A DNA stretch of 64,000 nucleotides from JAFGPJ01 sp964439135. GTDB lineage: Bacteria > Planctomycetota > Phycisphaerae > Sedimentisphaerales > Anaerobacaceae. Shown piece after piece: positions 34,364 through 43,994 of the stretch. The notes under the pieces were generated by a model, which saw only the letters and a program-made list of their open reading frames with translations, had not been told where the DNA came from and ran no database searches. The stretch is from NCBI GenBank assembly GCA_964439135.1, contig CAYTNN010000001.1:5785-69784 (forward strand). The letters are read 5' to 3'. The translations under genes were made by a program, and so were the position numbers. Positions within the stretch are counted from its first letter, which is position 1; the number at the start of each line of letters is the position of its first letter.

Positions 34364-34663
34364 TTCGCCTATCTCCTGTATTTTGTATGTTCTGACATTT
34401 CCAATTTAGCGATACCTGACTGCATCGTGCATCTTACGCGCACCTTTCGCGGCATATTTTATTTCGATCAGATTCCGCTGATTGCAAGTCATAAGCGAGT
34501 TTCTCCTCCAAAAAGCCTATTATACGGGTAAAGAACAGCTTTCTTAATTATGCACAAATCAACTCAATTTGTCAAGTGTGTTGATGTATTTTTCCGGACT
34601 ATTGGTTTACATAAGAAGGCTCCGAGAGCATAAAATCGCGTTAAGATAGGTAATAACTCGGCT
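34364..34663. other. Gene-free segment between the inhibitor gene and the right inverted-repeat copy
   Basis: This 300-bp AT-rich stretch has no convincing reading frame. It contains the promoter side of the inhibitor gene (minus strand) but no clear -35/-10 pair or strong hairpin; nothing else is seen. Confidence 0.5.
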
Positions 34664-34822
34664 GATTTTCGACCAAAAGCGATGGTAGTTGGAAGTAAAA
34701 ATAAAAAAGTTTAGAAAAATTTTTATTCCATATCAAACAAGGACTTACAGAATAAACACTGTCTACAATTTTGTAGATTTTCGCATCAAACGCGCAGGTA
34801 CGTTCAATTATGGGGGGGGCGG
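34664..34822 (-). repeat. Inverted repeat copy 2, upstream of the dnaB operon
   Basis: Reverse-complement partner of 22244-22399. The 42-bp identical block is at 34759-34800 and holds the 16-bp palindrome TCTACAATTTTGTAGA (34762-34777). It lies just before the plus-strand genes at 34896 onward, so each copy has the same orientation relative to the phage arm it precedes. The two copies bound a segment of about 12.3 kb. Confidence 0.9.
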
Positions 34823-34895
34823 CTTTTTTTCGGCCGGGGCCGAGAGCCGGTCGCCCGAAATGTGAATATAGCAGCCTGGGACCGGGATTGAACGG

Positions 34896-35225
34896 ATGGT
34901 TTCGAATAATAGTGACATTATGACCTGTCACGAGCAAGAGCTACAAGAGATGCTTGAGATCGGCCTGTATCTCGGTTCCGGGCCGCGATACCTGCTCTAT
35001 TATTACGGGCAGCTTGCGATTACCAATGGCGTTGGGTTGAATCGTTGGCCGGAAGGGCCGAAGGTGGTCGTCGCCGTTATCAAGGCTCAGGAATGTGCGG
35101 GCGGGCTCAGCCCGGCGAGAAAGGCGTATCTGCTGGCGAAGCTGCGTTCGCTGGAAGATGTCAGGAAAGTACAAAGCCGGCTCGCGAGCGAGGAAAGAGG
35201 CCGGCTCAGTTTGCAAAGGAGTTGA
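34896..35225 (+). CDS. Small phage protein before the DnaB helicase gene
   Basis: 109 residues, helical at the N-terminus (QELQEMLEIGLYLGSGPRYLLYYYG) with a basic C-terminus. Its TGA is followed by one base and then the helicase ATG, so it is likely translated together with the helicase. No family recognised; possibly a helicase loader or accessory. Confidence 0.6.
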   Translation: MVSNNSDIMTCHEQELQEMLEIGLYLGSGPRYLLYYYGQLAITNGVGLNRWPEGPKVVVAVIKAQECAGGLSPARKAYLLAKLRSLEDVRKVQSRLASEERGRLSLQRS

Positions 35226-35226
35226 A

Positions 35227-36579
35227 ATGTCAAAGAAGGATGTCACTATGCCGTTACGAGAGCTTCCGCAGTCGATAGCAGCCGAGGCGGCGGTGTTGGG
35301 CTCGATCATACTCGATCCGGCATGCCTTGCCGAGGCGGCCGAGCTTCTCTGCGTCGAGGCGTTTTATTATTACGAAAACCGTGCGATATACGAGGCGTTG
35401 CTGCGAATCTCCAACTGTGGTGACGGCGGATCCATCGATTGCGTGCTGCTACGGGATGAGCTGGTCACGATGGGCAAAATGGAGGAGGTCGGCATAGAAC
35501 ATCTCGTAAAGATAATGGATAGCGTTCCGTCGGCCGCCAACGCGATATATTACGCGAAGATAGTCAGAGAAAAATACCTGCTTCGCAAGCTGATTGCAGC
35601 CAGCAAGGACATCTGCGAGAAGGCGTACGAGCAGGGCGAGACGGTTGATGAGCTTATCGATATGGCCGAAGCGAGCATCTTCGCAATTGGCCGGCAGACT
35701 CAGGTTTCGACTATGCACACGCTGAGCGAGTTGCTGCCTTTGGCATTTGAAGCCATCGAGATGCGTGACCCGAACAGCCTGACGGGATTATCGACGGGAT
35801 TCTATCAGTTGGATGAGATAACATGTGGCCTACAGAAGGGCGATGTGATTGTGATGGCGGCTCGCCCGAGTATTGGCAAAACGTCGCTGGCACTGAACAT
35901 TATCGAGAACCTGCTAATCGGCGAAGATGTGCCGGTCGCTTTGTTCAGTCTTGAGATGGGCGGCGTGCAGTTAGCCGAGCGGATGATGAGTTCCCTTAGC
36001 CGATTGGAAAATCAGAAGGTCAGGAAAAATCATCTGAACGACAAAGACTACGCCGAGCTGGCGGACGGTATGGGACGGCTTGTGGAAAGACGCCTCTGGA
36101 TCGAAGAGGCCTCCGTGCTGACGCCGCTTAGCATTCGGTCGAGAGCCAGGCGTCTGAAGGCCGCTTACGATATACAATGCATCGTCATCGACTATTTGCA
36201 GCTTATCAGCACGCACGGCCGGCATGAAAATCGCCAGCAGGAAATCACGAGGATAAGCCGGTCGATCAAATCGCTTGCGAAGGAGTTGGATGTCCCTGTC
36301 ATATTGCTCAGCCAGCTCAACCGGGCGCCTGCCGGCCGCAGCAACTTTATGCCGAGGCTGACCGACCTGCGTGAGAGCGGCAGCATCGAGCAGGACGCCG
36401 ATGTCGTTTTGCTGCTGCATCGGGAGGATTATTACCATAAGGGACAGGCCGATTACTGTAATACCAACGTGGCGGATATTATCATCGCCAAGCAGCGAAA
36501 CGGCCCAATCGGAGCGATAAAACTGACGTTCCGCCCGGAATTGTCGAGATTCGAGAGCTATGCGCCTCCGGAGCAATAA
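35227..36579 (+). CDS. Replicative DNA helicase, DnaB-like (phage)
   Basis: 450 residues from the ATG at 35227. The N-terminal part (about residues 10-110) is the DnaB primase-interacting helical domain (IAAEAAVLGSIILDP, ANAIYYAKIVREK), and the RecA-type core has Walker A ARPSIGKTS (about 212-220), PVALFSLEMGG, CIVIDYLQLI, PVILLSQLNR, and a C-terminal DADVVLLLHRE/IIAKQRNGPIGAIKLTF block. It unwinds DNA at the phage fork in 5'-3' direction as a hexamer. The full motif set suggests an active enzyme. Confidence 0.92.
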   Translation: MSKKDVTMPLRELPQSIAAEAAVLGSIILDPACLAEAAELLCVEAFYYYENRAIYEALLRISNCGDGGSIDCVLLRDELVTMGKMEEVGIEHLVKIMDSVPSAANAIYYAKIVREKYLLRKLIAASKDICEKAYEQGETVDELIDMAEASIFAIGRQTQVSTMHTLSELLPLAFEAIEMRDPNSLTGLSTGFYQLDEITCGLQKGDVIVMAARPSIGKTSLALNIIENLLIGEDVPVALFSLEMGGVQLAERMMSSLSRLENQKVRKNHLNDKDYAELADGMGRLVERRLWIEEASVLTPLSIRSRARRLKAAYDIQCIVIDYLQLISTHGRHENRQQEITRISRSIKSLAKELDVPVILLSQLNRAPAGRSNFMPRLTDLRESGSIEQDADVVLLLHREDYYHKGQADYCNTNVADIIIAKQRNGPIGAIKLTFRPELSRFESYAPPEQ

Positions 36580-36594
36580 AAAACGAAAAATCTC

Positions 36595-36623
36595 TTGACA
36601 AATCACTCGGAAATGCCGATAAT
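36595..36623 (+). promoter_or_regulatory. Promoter between the helicase and HTH genes
   Basis: TTGACA (36595-36600) and GATAAT (36618-36623), 17-bp spacer. It is 16 bp downstream of the helicase stop and about 200 bp before the HTH gene at 36820. The region 36700-36780 then contains T-runs following GGGGTCCC, suggesting a terminator or attenuator in the leader. Confidence 0.55.
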
Positions 36624-36819
36624 ACTTATTAATAAGGTAGTGACAGGATGATTTCATCTCGAAATTTCTTCCTGAACAATCGGGGCGGCATGCCGCAAAA
36701 GAAGTGTAAGTCTTTTTGTTTTAGTACTTTATGTTAGGAGTACTTGTTTCTAATAGGGGTCCCTTTTTTTCGTTTTTTTGGTGATGTGAACGATTGAGAA
36801 TAATGAATGAGGTTATGTA

Positions 36820-37200
36820 ATGGCAAACAATGGTGACCAAGATCTTATCAGTGGTCCGTGGTCGTGGACAGAGGATGATATAAAGCTGCTAAAAAGGCTT
36901 TATCCACGAGGAAATACCAGGATGATAGCCGCGAAGCTTTGCCGGCCCTTGACGGCGGTCAGGCAGAAGGCTTACGACATGGGTATGAAAACGGACATAT
37001 ACAGCTATTGGACCGAGGATGATTTGAAGCTGCTTGCAAAGCTTTATCCGGAGACAATAACAGACGAGCTTGCCGAGCGTTTTGGCAGGTCGGCAGGATC
37101 GGTAAAGACCAAAGCACGCCAATTGGGGTTAAGAAAAAGCGATAGCTATCTAAAAGCTATTAAATCCCGCCCTCGAAAACGGCGCAAGAAACAAGCCTGA
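36820..37200 (+). CDS. Two-repeat HTH/SANT-like DNA-binding protein
   Basis: 126 residues. Two copies of a Myb/SANT-like helix-turn-helix are visible: WTEDDIKLLKRLYPRGNTRMIAAKLCRPLTAVRQKAYDMGMK and WTEDDLKLLAKLYPETITDELAERFGRSAGSVKTKARQLGLRK, close to an internal duplication. The tail is basic (RPRKRRKKQA). GAGG lies before the ATG. Located immediately before the small terminase, it may act as a late regulator or in packaging-site recognition. Confidence 0.75.
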   Translation: MANNGDQDLISGPWSWTEDDIKLLKRLYPRGNTRMIAAKLCRPLTAVRQKAYDMGMKTDIYSYWTEDDLKLLAKLYPETITDELAERFGRSAGSVKTKARQLGLRKSDSYLKAIKSRPRKRRKKQA

Positions 37201-37376
37201 TTTTCAACGGCATTAAGTCGTAAATGTTTTAATCTTCAGTTTTGCTGGGGGCCATCTCTGGCAGTATGTATTTAATGCGCCATAAGCATAAGTATGTACG
37301 CCATCAGTAAATTCAGTCGCAACCGATTTTCATTTCAAGCCGGAATTTTGATAAGGGCAATAAGGGGGGTACAGCC

Positions 37377-37814
37377 ATGACCAAAGCAAAAGCATTAAGT
37401 GCCAAACAGCTTGCCGTGATTGAGGATTTATTTGAAGGCCGGCTGGAAGAGCAGGCAATTCTGGAAAAACACAGTCTCAGCAGAAAGCTCTTCGACAAGT
37501 GGCTGGCCGATGAGGCCTTCACCAGCCACCTCGATTGGCGCACGGCCTGGGAATACCGCAGGAGCGAGTTTATGCTGGCCCACTACGCCCGGGTGGCTGT
37601 GTCAAATCTCGTGCAGCTCACAGATCCTGATAACAAACAACCGGAAACCGCTCGCAAGGCCTGCCTCGACATAATCACAATGCGCGCCAACCGTTCAGCC
37701 GGCACCAACGTGACGCCGGGCGAAAATCCCGCATCGCCCCCCGAATCCCCGCCATTCTCACCCGAAACCGCCGGAAAAATCTTAGCCGTCTTAGCAGAAG
37801 AAAAAAGCGATTAG
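37377..37814 (+). CDS. Small terminase-like subunit
   Basis: 145 residues; the ATG is preceded by AAGGGGGGTAC. The N-terminal part is an HTH-like helical unit (LSAKQLAVIEDLFEG, LSRKLFDKWLADEAF) typical of TerS DNA-recognition domains, followed by a helix-rich oligomerisation part (SEFMLAHYARVAVSNLVQLTD, ARKACLDIITMRAN) and a Pro/Ser-rich C-terminal tail. TerS picks the phage pac or cos site and hands it to the large subunit. That subunit lies 6.2 kb downstream here, separated by a host-type cassette. Confidence 0.7.
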   Translation: MTKAKALSAKQLAVIEDLFEGRLEEQAILEKHSLSRKLFDKWLADEAFTSHLDWRTAWEYRRSEFMLAHYARVAVSNLVQLTDPDNKQPETARKACLDIITMRANRSAGTNVTPGENPASPPESPPFSPETAGKILAVLAEEKSD

Positions 37815-37844
37815 TACATCTTAATCAAAGACCAAATTTCTTGC

Positions 37845-37908
37845 CTTATTATACTTTTCGGCTCTAAACTATAATAAGAATTCGCTTATTAAACGGAAGT
37901 ATAATAAG
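37845..37908 (+). promoter_or_regulatory. Repeat cluster upstream of the sulfatase operon
   Basis: CTTATTATACTT (37845-37856) is the perfect reverse complement of AAGTATAATAAG (37897-37908). In between lie AACTATAATAAG (37867-37878) and CTTATT (37885-37890), so four related half-sites are packed in 64 bp. This is the layout of a multi-site operator or an AT-rich promoter cluster. Confidence 0.5.
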
Positions 37909-37976
37909 ATATGCTGAGCATGAAAATGCTATTTGCTGGTCGGAAGGTGGCATAAGGCATTAGGGTAAAGGAGTTT

Positions 37977-39386
37977 ATGAGCATGATATGCAGCAATGAC
38001 TACACACGGCGGGGATTTTTAAAGACTATGGGGGCTGGGGCGGCCGTTCTGGCTTCGGCGGGGAATATAATGGCTGGAGAGCAGAAGGCGGCGGGTAAGC
38101 CGAATATTTTGATGATTCTGGTCGATGATTTAGGTTACGGGGATTTGTCGAGCTATGGGGCGAAAGATTTGAAGACGCCGCATATCGACAGGCTCATGAC
38201 GGCCGGGATACGGTTCGATAATTTCTACGCCAACTGCCCGGTCTGCTCGCCGACGAGGGCGGCACTACTCAGCGGGCGCTATCCGGACATGGCCGGAGTG
38301 CCGGGAGTTATTCGCACGCATATCACCAATAGCTGGGGCCACCTCGCTCCGTATGCAGAGTTGCTGCCGAAGCTGTTAAAGCCGGCCGGGTATCACACCG
38401 CCATCGTCGGCAAGTGGCATCTCGGCCTGGACTCGCCCAATACGCCGAACGAGCGCAGCTTCGACCACTTCCACGGCTTTCTCGGCGATATGATGGACGA
38501 TTACTATAACCACCGGCGTCACGGCAATAATTACATGCGGCTGAACGGCAACCAAATCGACCCCGAAGGCCACGCCACCGACCTGTTCACGCAGTGGTCG
38601 ATCGACTACATCAGCGGCCGTGCCAAATCGGACCGGCCGTTCTTTTTATACCTGGCCTACAATGCTCCGCATACTCCGATTCAGCCGCCGGATGACAGGC
38701 TCGACCGAGTGAAGAAACGCGAGCCCGGCATAGATAACAAGCGAGCCAAACTCGTAGCCCTGATCGAACAACTCGACGACGGAATCGGTAAGGTCATTGC
38801 GGCGTTAAAAGACGCCGGAGTAAGTGACAACACGCTGGTGATTTTCACATCCGACAACGGCGGCCAGCTCGGTGTCGGAGCCAGCAACGGCCCACTGCGA
38901 GCCGGCAAGCAGGACATGTACGAGGGCGGGATTCGCGAGCCGATGTGTGCGGTCTGGCCGGGAAAGATTCAGCCGGGCACCCGCAGCGAGCGTGTCGCGC
39001 TTACGATGGACCTGTACCCGACCATCTGCGAAGCGGCCGGCGCGAAAATAGCTCACCAGATTGACGGGCGCAGCATCCTGCCGACGCTGCTGGGTAAATC
39101 GCAGCCGGCCGAGGACCGCTTTTTATTCTGGGTCCGTCGCGAGGGCGGCGGCTACGGCGGACGGGCATATTACGCTGCACGGTACGGCGACTACAAGCTC
39201 GTGCAAAACAATCCTTTCGAGCCGATGGAGCTTTACAATCTCAAAGACGACCCGAAGGAGCAGAAACCTCTCGGCAGGAAGAACAAAATGTATCAGAAGC
39301 TCTTTAGCGCTCTACGCAACCACATAATTGAGGCCGGAGCAGTACCCTGGCAGAAATACCCGGTCGAAATAAAGGCGGATCAATAA
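37977..39386 (+). CDS. Sulfatase (formylglycine type) with Tat signal
   Basis: 469 residues. The Tat leader has RRGFLKTMGAGAAV. The catalytic motif is C90-S-P-T-R-A-A-L-L-S-G-R; C90 is converted to formylglycine. Metal ligands D50-D51 (NILMILVDDLG) and KWHLGL and FTSDNGG blocks are present. It releases sulfate from a sulfated glycan, most likely in the periplasm or outside. No dedicated maturase is in the window. The gene begins a three-gene cassette (with the FAD oxidoreductase and ferredoxin-domain protein) between the two phage terminase genes. Confidence 0.9.
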   Translation: MSMICSNDYTRRGFLKTMGAGAAVLASAGNIMAGEQKAAGKPNILMILVDDLGYGDLSSYGAKDLKTPHIDRLMTAGIRFDNFYANCPVCSPTRAALLSGRYPDMAGVPGVIRTHITNSWGHLAPYAELLPKLLKPAGYHTAIVGKWHLGLDSPNTPNERSFDHFHGFLGDMMDDYYNHRRHGNNYMRLNGNQIDPEGHATDLFTQWSIDYISGRAKSDRPFFLYLAYNAPHTPIQPPDDRLDRVKKREPGIDNKRAKLVALIEQLDDGIGKVIAALKDAGVSDNTLVIFTSDNGGQLGVGASNGPLRAGKQDMYEGGIREPMCAVWPGKIQPGTRSERVALTMDLYPTICEAAGAKIAHQIDGRSILPTLLGKSQPAEDRFLFWVRREGGGYGGRAYYAARYGDYKLVQNNPFEPMELYNLKDDPKEQKPLGRKNKMYQKLFSALRNHIIEAGAVPWQKYPVEIKADQ

Positions 39387-39427
39387 CCGCAAACGCATGA
39401 GGTGATAATCACGGAGGCAACGCTGAA

Positions 39428-42400
39428 ATGAGAAAGAAAATCCTGAGCGCATTTATATTTGTGTTTTTGTTATCGGTGCTGGTTTCTTGTAGCCGGGCGC
39501 AGACTGTTTTTATCGAGGCCGAGGGCTTCGCGAACCGTGGCGGCTGGGTAATTGATCAGCAGTTTATGGACCAGATGGGCTCGCCGTTTCTGCTGGCTCA
39601 CGGCCTGGGTATACCGGTCGGCGACGCGGCGACGGCTGTATCGTTTCCGGCAGTGGGCACATACCGCGTCTGGGTGCGTACGCGCGACTGGGTTGCTCCG
39701 TGGAAGGCTCCGGGAGCGCCCGGCAGGTTCCAGCTAATTATCGACAATGAGCCGCTCGATGCCGTATTCGGCACAGAAGGGGCCCAGTGGCACTGGCAGA
39801 ACGGCGGGGTAGTCGCGATCACAAAAAATCAAGTCGTGCTCAAACTGCACGATTTAACAGGCTTCGACGGGCGATGCGATGCTATTGTTTTCACGCTGGA
39901 TATGAACTTTGTTCCGCCGAACGAAGGCGAGCCGATGGCGGCTTTTCGCAGAAGGTCACTCGGCCTGTCTGAAGTGCCTCAGAACGCAGGCAATTTCGAC
40001 ATGGTAGTAGTTGGAGGTGGGATCGCCGGGACCTGCACGGCGATCTCGGCAGCAAGACTCGGCCTGCAGGTGGCGCTGATACAGAACCGTCCCGTGCTGG
40101 GCGGCAACAACAGCTCGGAGGTTCGCGTCCACTTGAATGGCGAGGTCAATCAACCGCCGTACCCGGCACTTGGTGGCGTCGTTAACGAACTCGACACCGG
40201 GCTCCAGGGCAACGCCCAGCCAGCCGAGCACTATGACGACCAGCGGAAACTCAAAGTCGTCCAGGCGGAGGAGAATATCCACCTGTTTCTGAACATGCAC
40301 GCCTTAAGGGTTGAAAAGCAGGGCGACCGGATTGTAGCGGTTGTCGCCCAGGATATTCAAAAAGGCACCATGTCGCGCTTTACCGCTCCGCTGTTTGCGG
40401 ATTGTTCCGGCGACGGCACGCTCGGATTTCTCGCCGGCGCCGAGTTCCGAATGGGACGTGAAAGCAAAGAACAGACCGGCGAACCTCTGGCGCCGGAAGA
40501 GTCCGACAAAATGACGATGGGCGCATCGGTCCAGTGGTACTCGACTGCAGGCGACAGGCCATCGAGGTTTCCGGATTGTCCCTGGGCTTTACAGTTTGAC
40601 GAACAAAGCTGTCACTATCTGATCCGAGGCGACTGGGACTGGGAGACGGGAATGAACCGTGACCAGATAACCGAATTCGAGTTCATTCGTGACCACGCCC
40701 TTCGCGCCGTCTACGGCAACTGGGCTTATCTGAAGAACAGCAGTCGGGACAGGGCGAAATATGCGGACAGTCAGCTCGAATGGGTTGCGTATATTGCCGG
40801 CAAGCGCGAATCACGCCGGCTGCTCGGTGACGTCATATTGCAGCAGCAGGACATTCAGCGACGCAGGAGATTCCCCGATTCGTTTGTCACTTCCACCTGG
40901 TCCATCGACCTTCACTATCCGGACCCGAAAAATTCTCAATACTTTCCCGGCGAAGAATTCCGTTCGATTGCGAAGTATGCCCAGATAAAGCCCTACCCGA
41001 TTCCCTACCGCAGCCTGTATTCCCGCAACATCAGCAATCTTATGATGGCCGGACGCTGCATCAGCGTGACACACGTAGCACTCGGAACCGTCCGCGTAAT
41101 GCGAACCGGCGGAATGATGGGCGAGCTTATCGGAATGGCAGCGTCACTTTGCACGAAAAACAATACTACACCTCGTGGCGTCTATGAGAATCACCTGGCC
41201 GAGCTGAAACGGTTGGCCCGAAAAGGTGTCGGAAAGCCCGCTGAGATTGACAAAGATACCTTCCGACAGGCCGAAGAGAACGGACGTCTGGCCAATAAAG
41301 GATTTATCCACTGCCGGGACTTTGTCAAAGGCTGGCTTCGATATGCCGATAGGAAGACCGGGCTGATCCCCAGGAATCTTAGCCGGGACAAAGACATCTG
41401 GAATGCTCAGGACAGTGCCGCGGACAATTATCCGTTTATGGTGCTCACCGCGGCCATTATAGACCGCCCGCTTTTCGACGGCAGGATGCGAAATATGCTG
41501 CGCGCTGAAACCATGTTTACATCCCGTATCGGAAGCCTGCCCGATACGTACTCTTTTACCAAGCAGAACTTCCATGATTCGAAAGAAAATCTGGGCCGAA
41601 TAATCTTCGGCTCATCGGAATATGTCAAAGACGGGCTGTTGCCGCTTACCGAATGGCTCGGGCCGAGTCCATGGTCCGAACGCATGATAAACATTCTCGA
41701 CGATTTGTGGGAGCGGGCGCCTGTTAAAACAAAATATGGACAAATCGTTTCGGAAAACCAGGAGATTAACGGCGAGATGCTCCAGACATTGTCCCGTGTT
41801 TACTGGATGACCGGCGATAGGAAATATTTACAATGGGCCGTTCGTCTCGGCGATTATTATCTGCTCGGTGGACATCACCCCACACGCGATGAAGAATCGC
41901 TCAGGCTTCGCGATCACGGCTGCGAAATTGTCTCGGGCCTGTGCGAGCTGTACGCGACCGTTAATTTCGCCATGCCGGCTAAAAAGGGTGCTTATCAAAC
42001 ACCCATTCACGAAATGCTCGATAGCGTTCTCAAATTCGGGACCAACGAGCATGGTCTTTTTTACAACGGTATGTATAACAAAACCGGCCGGCACGACAGA
42101 GATCTGGCCGACACATGGGGCTATAATCTCAACGGCTTTTATACCGTGTATCTGATAGACAAAACCGAGGCCTACCGTCAGGCCGTTCAGAAAGCGCTCG
42201 GCAACCTGAACGACTACTATAAAAACTATCAGTGGGAAGGCAGCAGCGCCGATGGTTACGCCGATTCAATCGAAGGCGCGATTAACCTCTACAATCGAGA
42301 GCCCGTTGATTCTACTGTGAAGTGGATGGACAGCGAAATCAAAGTGATGTGGGACATGCAACAGCCCAACGGCATCATCGAGGGATGGCACGGAGACGGA

Positions 42401-42772
42401 AACTTCGCACGTACCACAATTATGTACTGCCTCTGGAAGACAAAAGGCCTGACCATCCGTCCCTGGCGGGAGGATGTGGTTTTCGGAGCTATCCAGGAAG
42501 GAGATGGACTAAAAATAAGCATAAGCGCCGACAGAAGTTGGCAGGGAAAGCTGCTCTTTGATACGCCGCGTCATAAGACGATTATGAATATGCCGCTCGA
42601 CTGGCCGCGTATCAACCAGTTCCCCGAATGGTTCACCGTAAAGCAGAATAAACGCTACATGGTACGTGACCTGACTTCCAATACGAGGAAATCCTATACG
42701 GCACAACAGTTGGCCGACGGCATAACAATCAGCCTCCAGACCGGCGTTCCGCAGTATTTGATTGTGCAGTGA
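39428..42772 (+). CDS. Large secreted FAD-dependent oxidoreductase with C-terminal helical-toroid domain
   Basis: 1114 residues. N-terminal lipobox-like LVSC suggests a lipoprotein. Residues about 30-160 form a beta-sandwich (carbohydrate-binding like), residues about 190-600 are a FAD-dependent oxidoreductase with the dinucleotide motif VVGGGIAGTCTAISAARLGLQVALIQNRPVLGGNNS, and residues about 600-1110 resemble an alpha/alpha-toroid glycan-active fold (FVKGWLRYADRKTGLI, GCEIVSGLCELYAT). It may act on sulfated or oxidised sugars together with the upstream sulfatase. The combination in one chain is known from large planctomycete proteins, but the substrate is unknown. Confidence 0.8.
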   Translation: MRKKILSAFIFVFLLSVLVSCSRAQTVFIEAEGFANRGGWVIDQQFMDQMGSPFLLAHGLGIPVGDAATAVSFPAVGTYRVWVRTRDWVAPWKAPGAPGRFQLIIDNEPLDAVFGTEGAQWHWQNGGVVAITKNQVVLKLHDLTGFDGRCDAIVFTLDMNFVPPNEGEPMAAFRRRSLGLSEVPQNAGNFDMVVVGGGIAGTCTAISAARLGLQVALIQNRPVLGGNNSSEVRVHLNGEVNQPPYPALGGVVNELDTGLQGNAQPAEHYDDQRKLKVVQAEENIHLFLNMHALRVEKQGDRIVAVVAQDIQKGTMSRFTAPLFADCSGDGTLGFLAGAEFRMGRESKEQTGEPLAPEESDKMTMGASVQWYSTAGDRPSRFPDCPWALQFDEQSCHYLIRGDWDWETGMNRDQITEFEFIRDHALRAVYGNWAYLKNSSRDRAKYADSQLEWVAYIAGKRESRRLLGDVILQQQDIQRRRRFPDSFVTSTWSIDLHYPDPKNSQYFPGEEFRSIAKYAQIKPYPIPYRSLYSRNISNLMMAGRCISVTHVALGTVRVMRTGGMMGELIGMAASLCTKNNTTPRGVYENHLAELKRLARKGVGKPAEIDKDTFRQAEENGRLANKGFIHCRDFVKGWLRYADRKTGLIPRNLSRDKDIWNAQDSAADNYPFMVLTAAIIDRPLFDGRMRNMLRAETMFTSRIGSLPDTYSFTKQNFHDSKENLGRIIFGSSEYVKDGLLPLTEWLGPSPWSERMINILDDLWERAPVKTKYGQIVSENQEINGEMLQTLSRVYWMTGDRKYLQWAVRLGDYYLLGGHHPTRDEESLRLRDHGCEIVSGLCELYATVNFAMPAKKGAYQTPIHEMLDSVLKFGTNEHGLFYNGMYNKTGRHDRDLADTWGYNLNGFYTVYLIDKTEAYRQAVQKALGNLNDYYKNYQWEGSSADGYADSIEGAINLYNREPVDSTVKWMDSEIKVMWDMQQPNGIIEGWHGDGNFARTTIMYCLWKTKGLTIRPWREDVVFGAIQEGDGLKISISADRSWQGKLLFDTPRHKTIMNMPLDWPRINQFPEWFTVKQNKRYMVRDLTSNTRKSYTAQQLADGITISLQTGVPQYLIVQ

Positions 42773-42822
42773 TTATTCACAGGAGCGGTTTGCGGGTCGC
42801 CAATAAAATAAGGAGAGATCAG

Positions 42823-43899
42823 ATGGACGAGTCAAAAAACACCAAAATTTATGAAGAGCTTGCAGATGCACTCAACGCTCTTCCGAACGGTTTTCCGCGG
42901 ACACCTTCGAATGTCGAGGTACCGATGCTTCAGAAGATTTTCACGCCGGCCGAGGCATCGCTGGCCCGGCACCTGGGCCGTGAGCTGGAGCCTGTCGATG
43001 CAATCGCCAAGCGGGCCGGACTCGACCAGAGACGGGCCGGTGCCGGCCTGATGGCTTTGGCACAGCGCCGCCTGATATGGTTCAACGGCCGGCCTGATAA
43101 TCCGCGTTTCAGACTCTCTCCGTTCGTCGTCGGAATATACGAAATGCAGTTGGATAACATGGACTACGAGCTGGCTCATCTGATCGAGCATTATATGGCC
43201 GACGGCGGAGCGGTCGGAATCATGAGGCCCGACCCGGCCATCCACCGCGTTGTCCCGGCACAGAGCGCCGTCAAGTCCGAGTGGGTGCTGCCCTACGACG
43301 ATGTCCGCGAAATTTTGCTGAACGCTAAAACGTTTCGCGTTAATGATTGCGTCTGCCGCAAGCAGCAGGACCAGCTCGGCCGAAAGTGCGATTTCCCGCT
43401 GAAAACGTGCCTGATCTATCATTCGGCTCAGCTTCCGCCTACACCTGATATGATCTCGCGTAATGAAGCTCTGGCGGTCCTCGACGAAGCGGAGGAAATC
43501 GGCCTGGTCCATACGATGAGCAATGTCAGGAATAAGTCGCTATTCATGGGTGATGTCGGCTATATCTGCAACTGCTGCGGCTGCTGTTGCGGCATACTTC
43601 GCGGAATCAACGACTGGGGCATCGAGAATTCCGTCGCTCAGGCAAATTACTATTCCGTCATCGACGCCGAGCAGTGCACCGCGTGCGGTTTGTGCGAGCA
43701 GCGCTGCCAGGTCGGTGCAATCTCTGAACAGGATGGTAGTTTTATTGTAGACACCAGGCGTTGCATCGGCTGCGGCCTGTGTGTCACCGGTTGCCCGAGC
43801 GGCGCTGCAACGCTACAGCCAAAACCCGATGCCGAAATCATCCCTCCGCCTCTGGACCTTGCGGACTGGGAGCAGCAGCGTATGCAAAACCGCAAGTAG
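42823..43899 (+). CDS. Ferredoxin-domain protein with winged helix
   Basis: 358 residues from the ATG at 42823 (AGGAGAG upstream). An N-terminal winged-helix-like part (EASLARHLGRELEPVDAIAKRAG) precedes a Cys-rich middle (CVCRKQQDQLGRKCDF, CNCCGCCCG), and the C-terminal end has two 4Fe-4S ferredoxin motifs, CTACGLCEQRC and CIGCGLCVTGCPSG. It would carry electrons in the cytoplasm, possibly for the sulfatase-maturing chemistry or a related redox step. It is the last gene of the cassette, 95 bp before the large terminase. Confidence 0.85.
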   Translation: MDESKNTKIYEELADALNALPNGFPRTPSNVEVPMLQKIFTPAEASLARHLGRELEPVDAIAKRAGLDQRRAGAGLMALAQRRLIWFNGRPDNPRFRLSPFVVGIYEMQLDNMDYELAHLIEHYMADGGAVGIMRPDPAIHRVVPAQSAVKSEWVLPYDDVREILLNAKTFRVNDCVCRKQQDQLGRKCDFPLKTCLIYHSAQLPPTPDMISRNEALAVLDEAEEIGLVHTMSNVRNKSLFMGDVGYICNCCGCCCGILRGINDWGIENSVAQANYYSVIDAEQCTACGLCEQRCQVGAISEQDGSFIVDTRRCIGCGLCVTGCPSGAATLQPKPDAEIIPPPLDLADWEQQRMQNRK

Positions 43900-43994
43900 G
43901 CGCTGCTATCCACTGCTACAGAAAATTTCTCAAACCGAAGGTGATATTCTTCGTCTTCGACTCAGAATGACATTCAATTAAGGGGGGTATCGTC

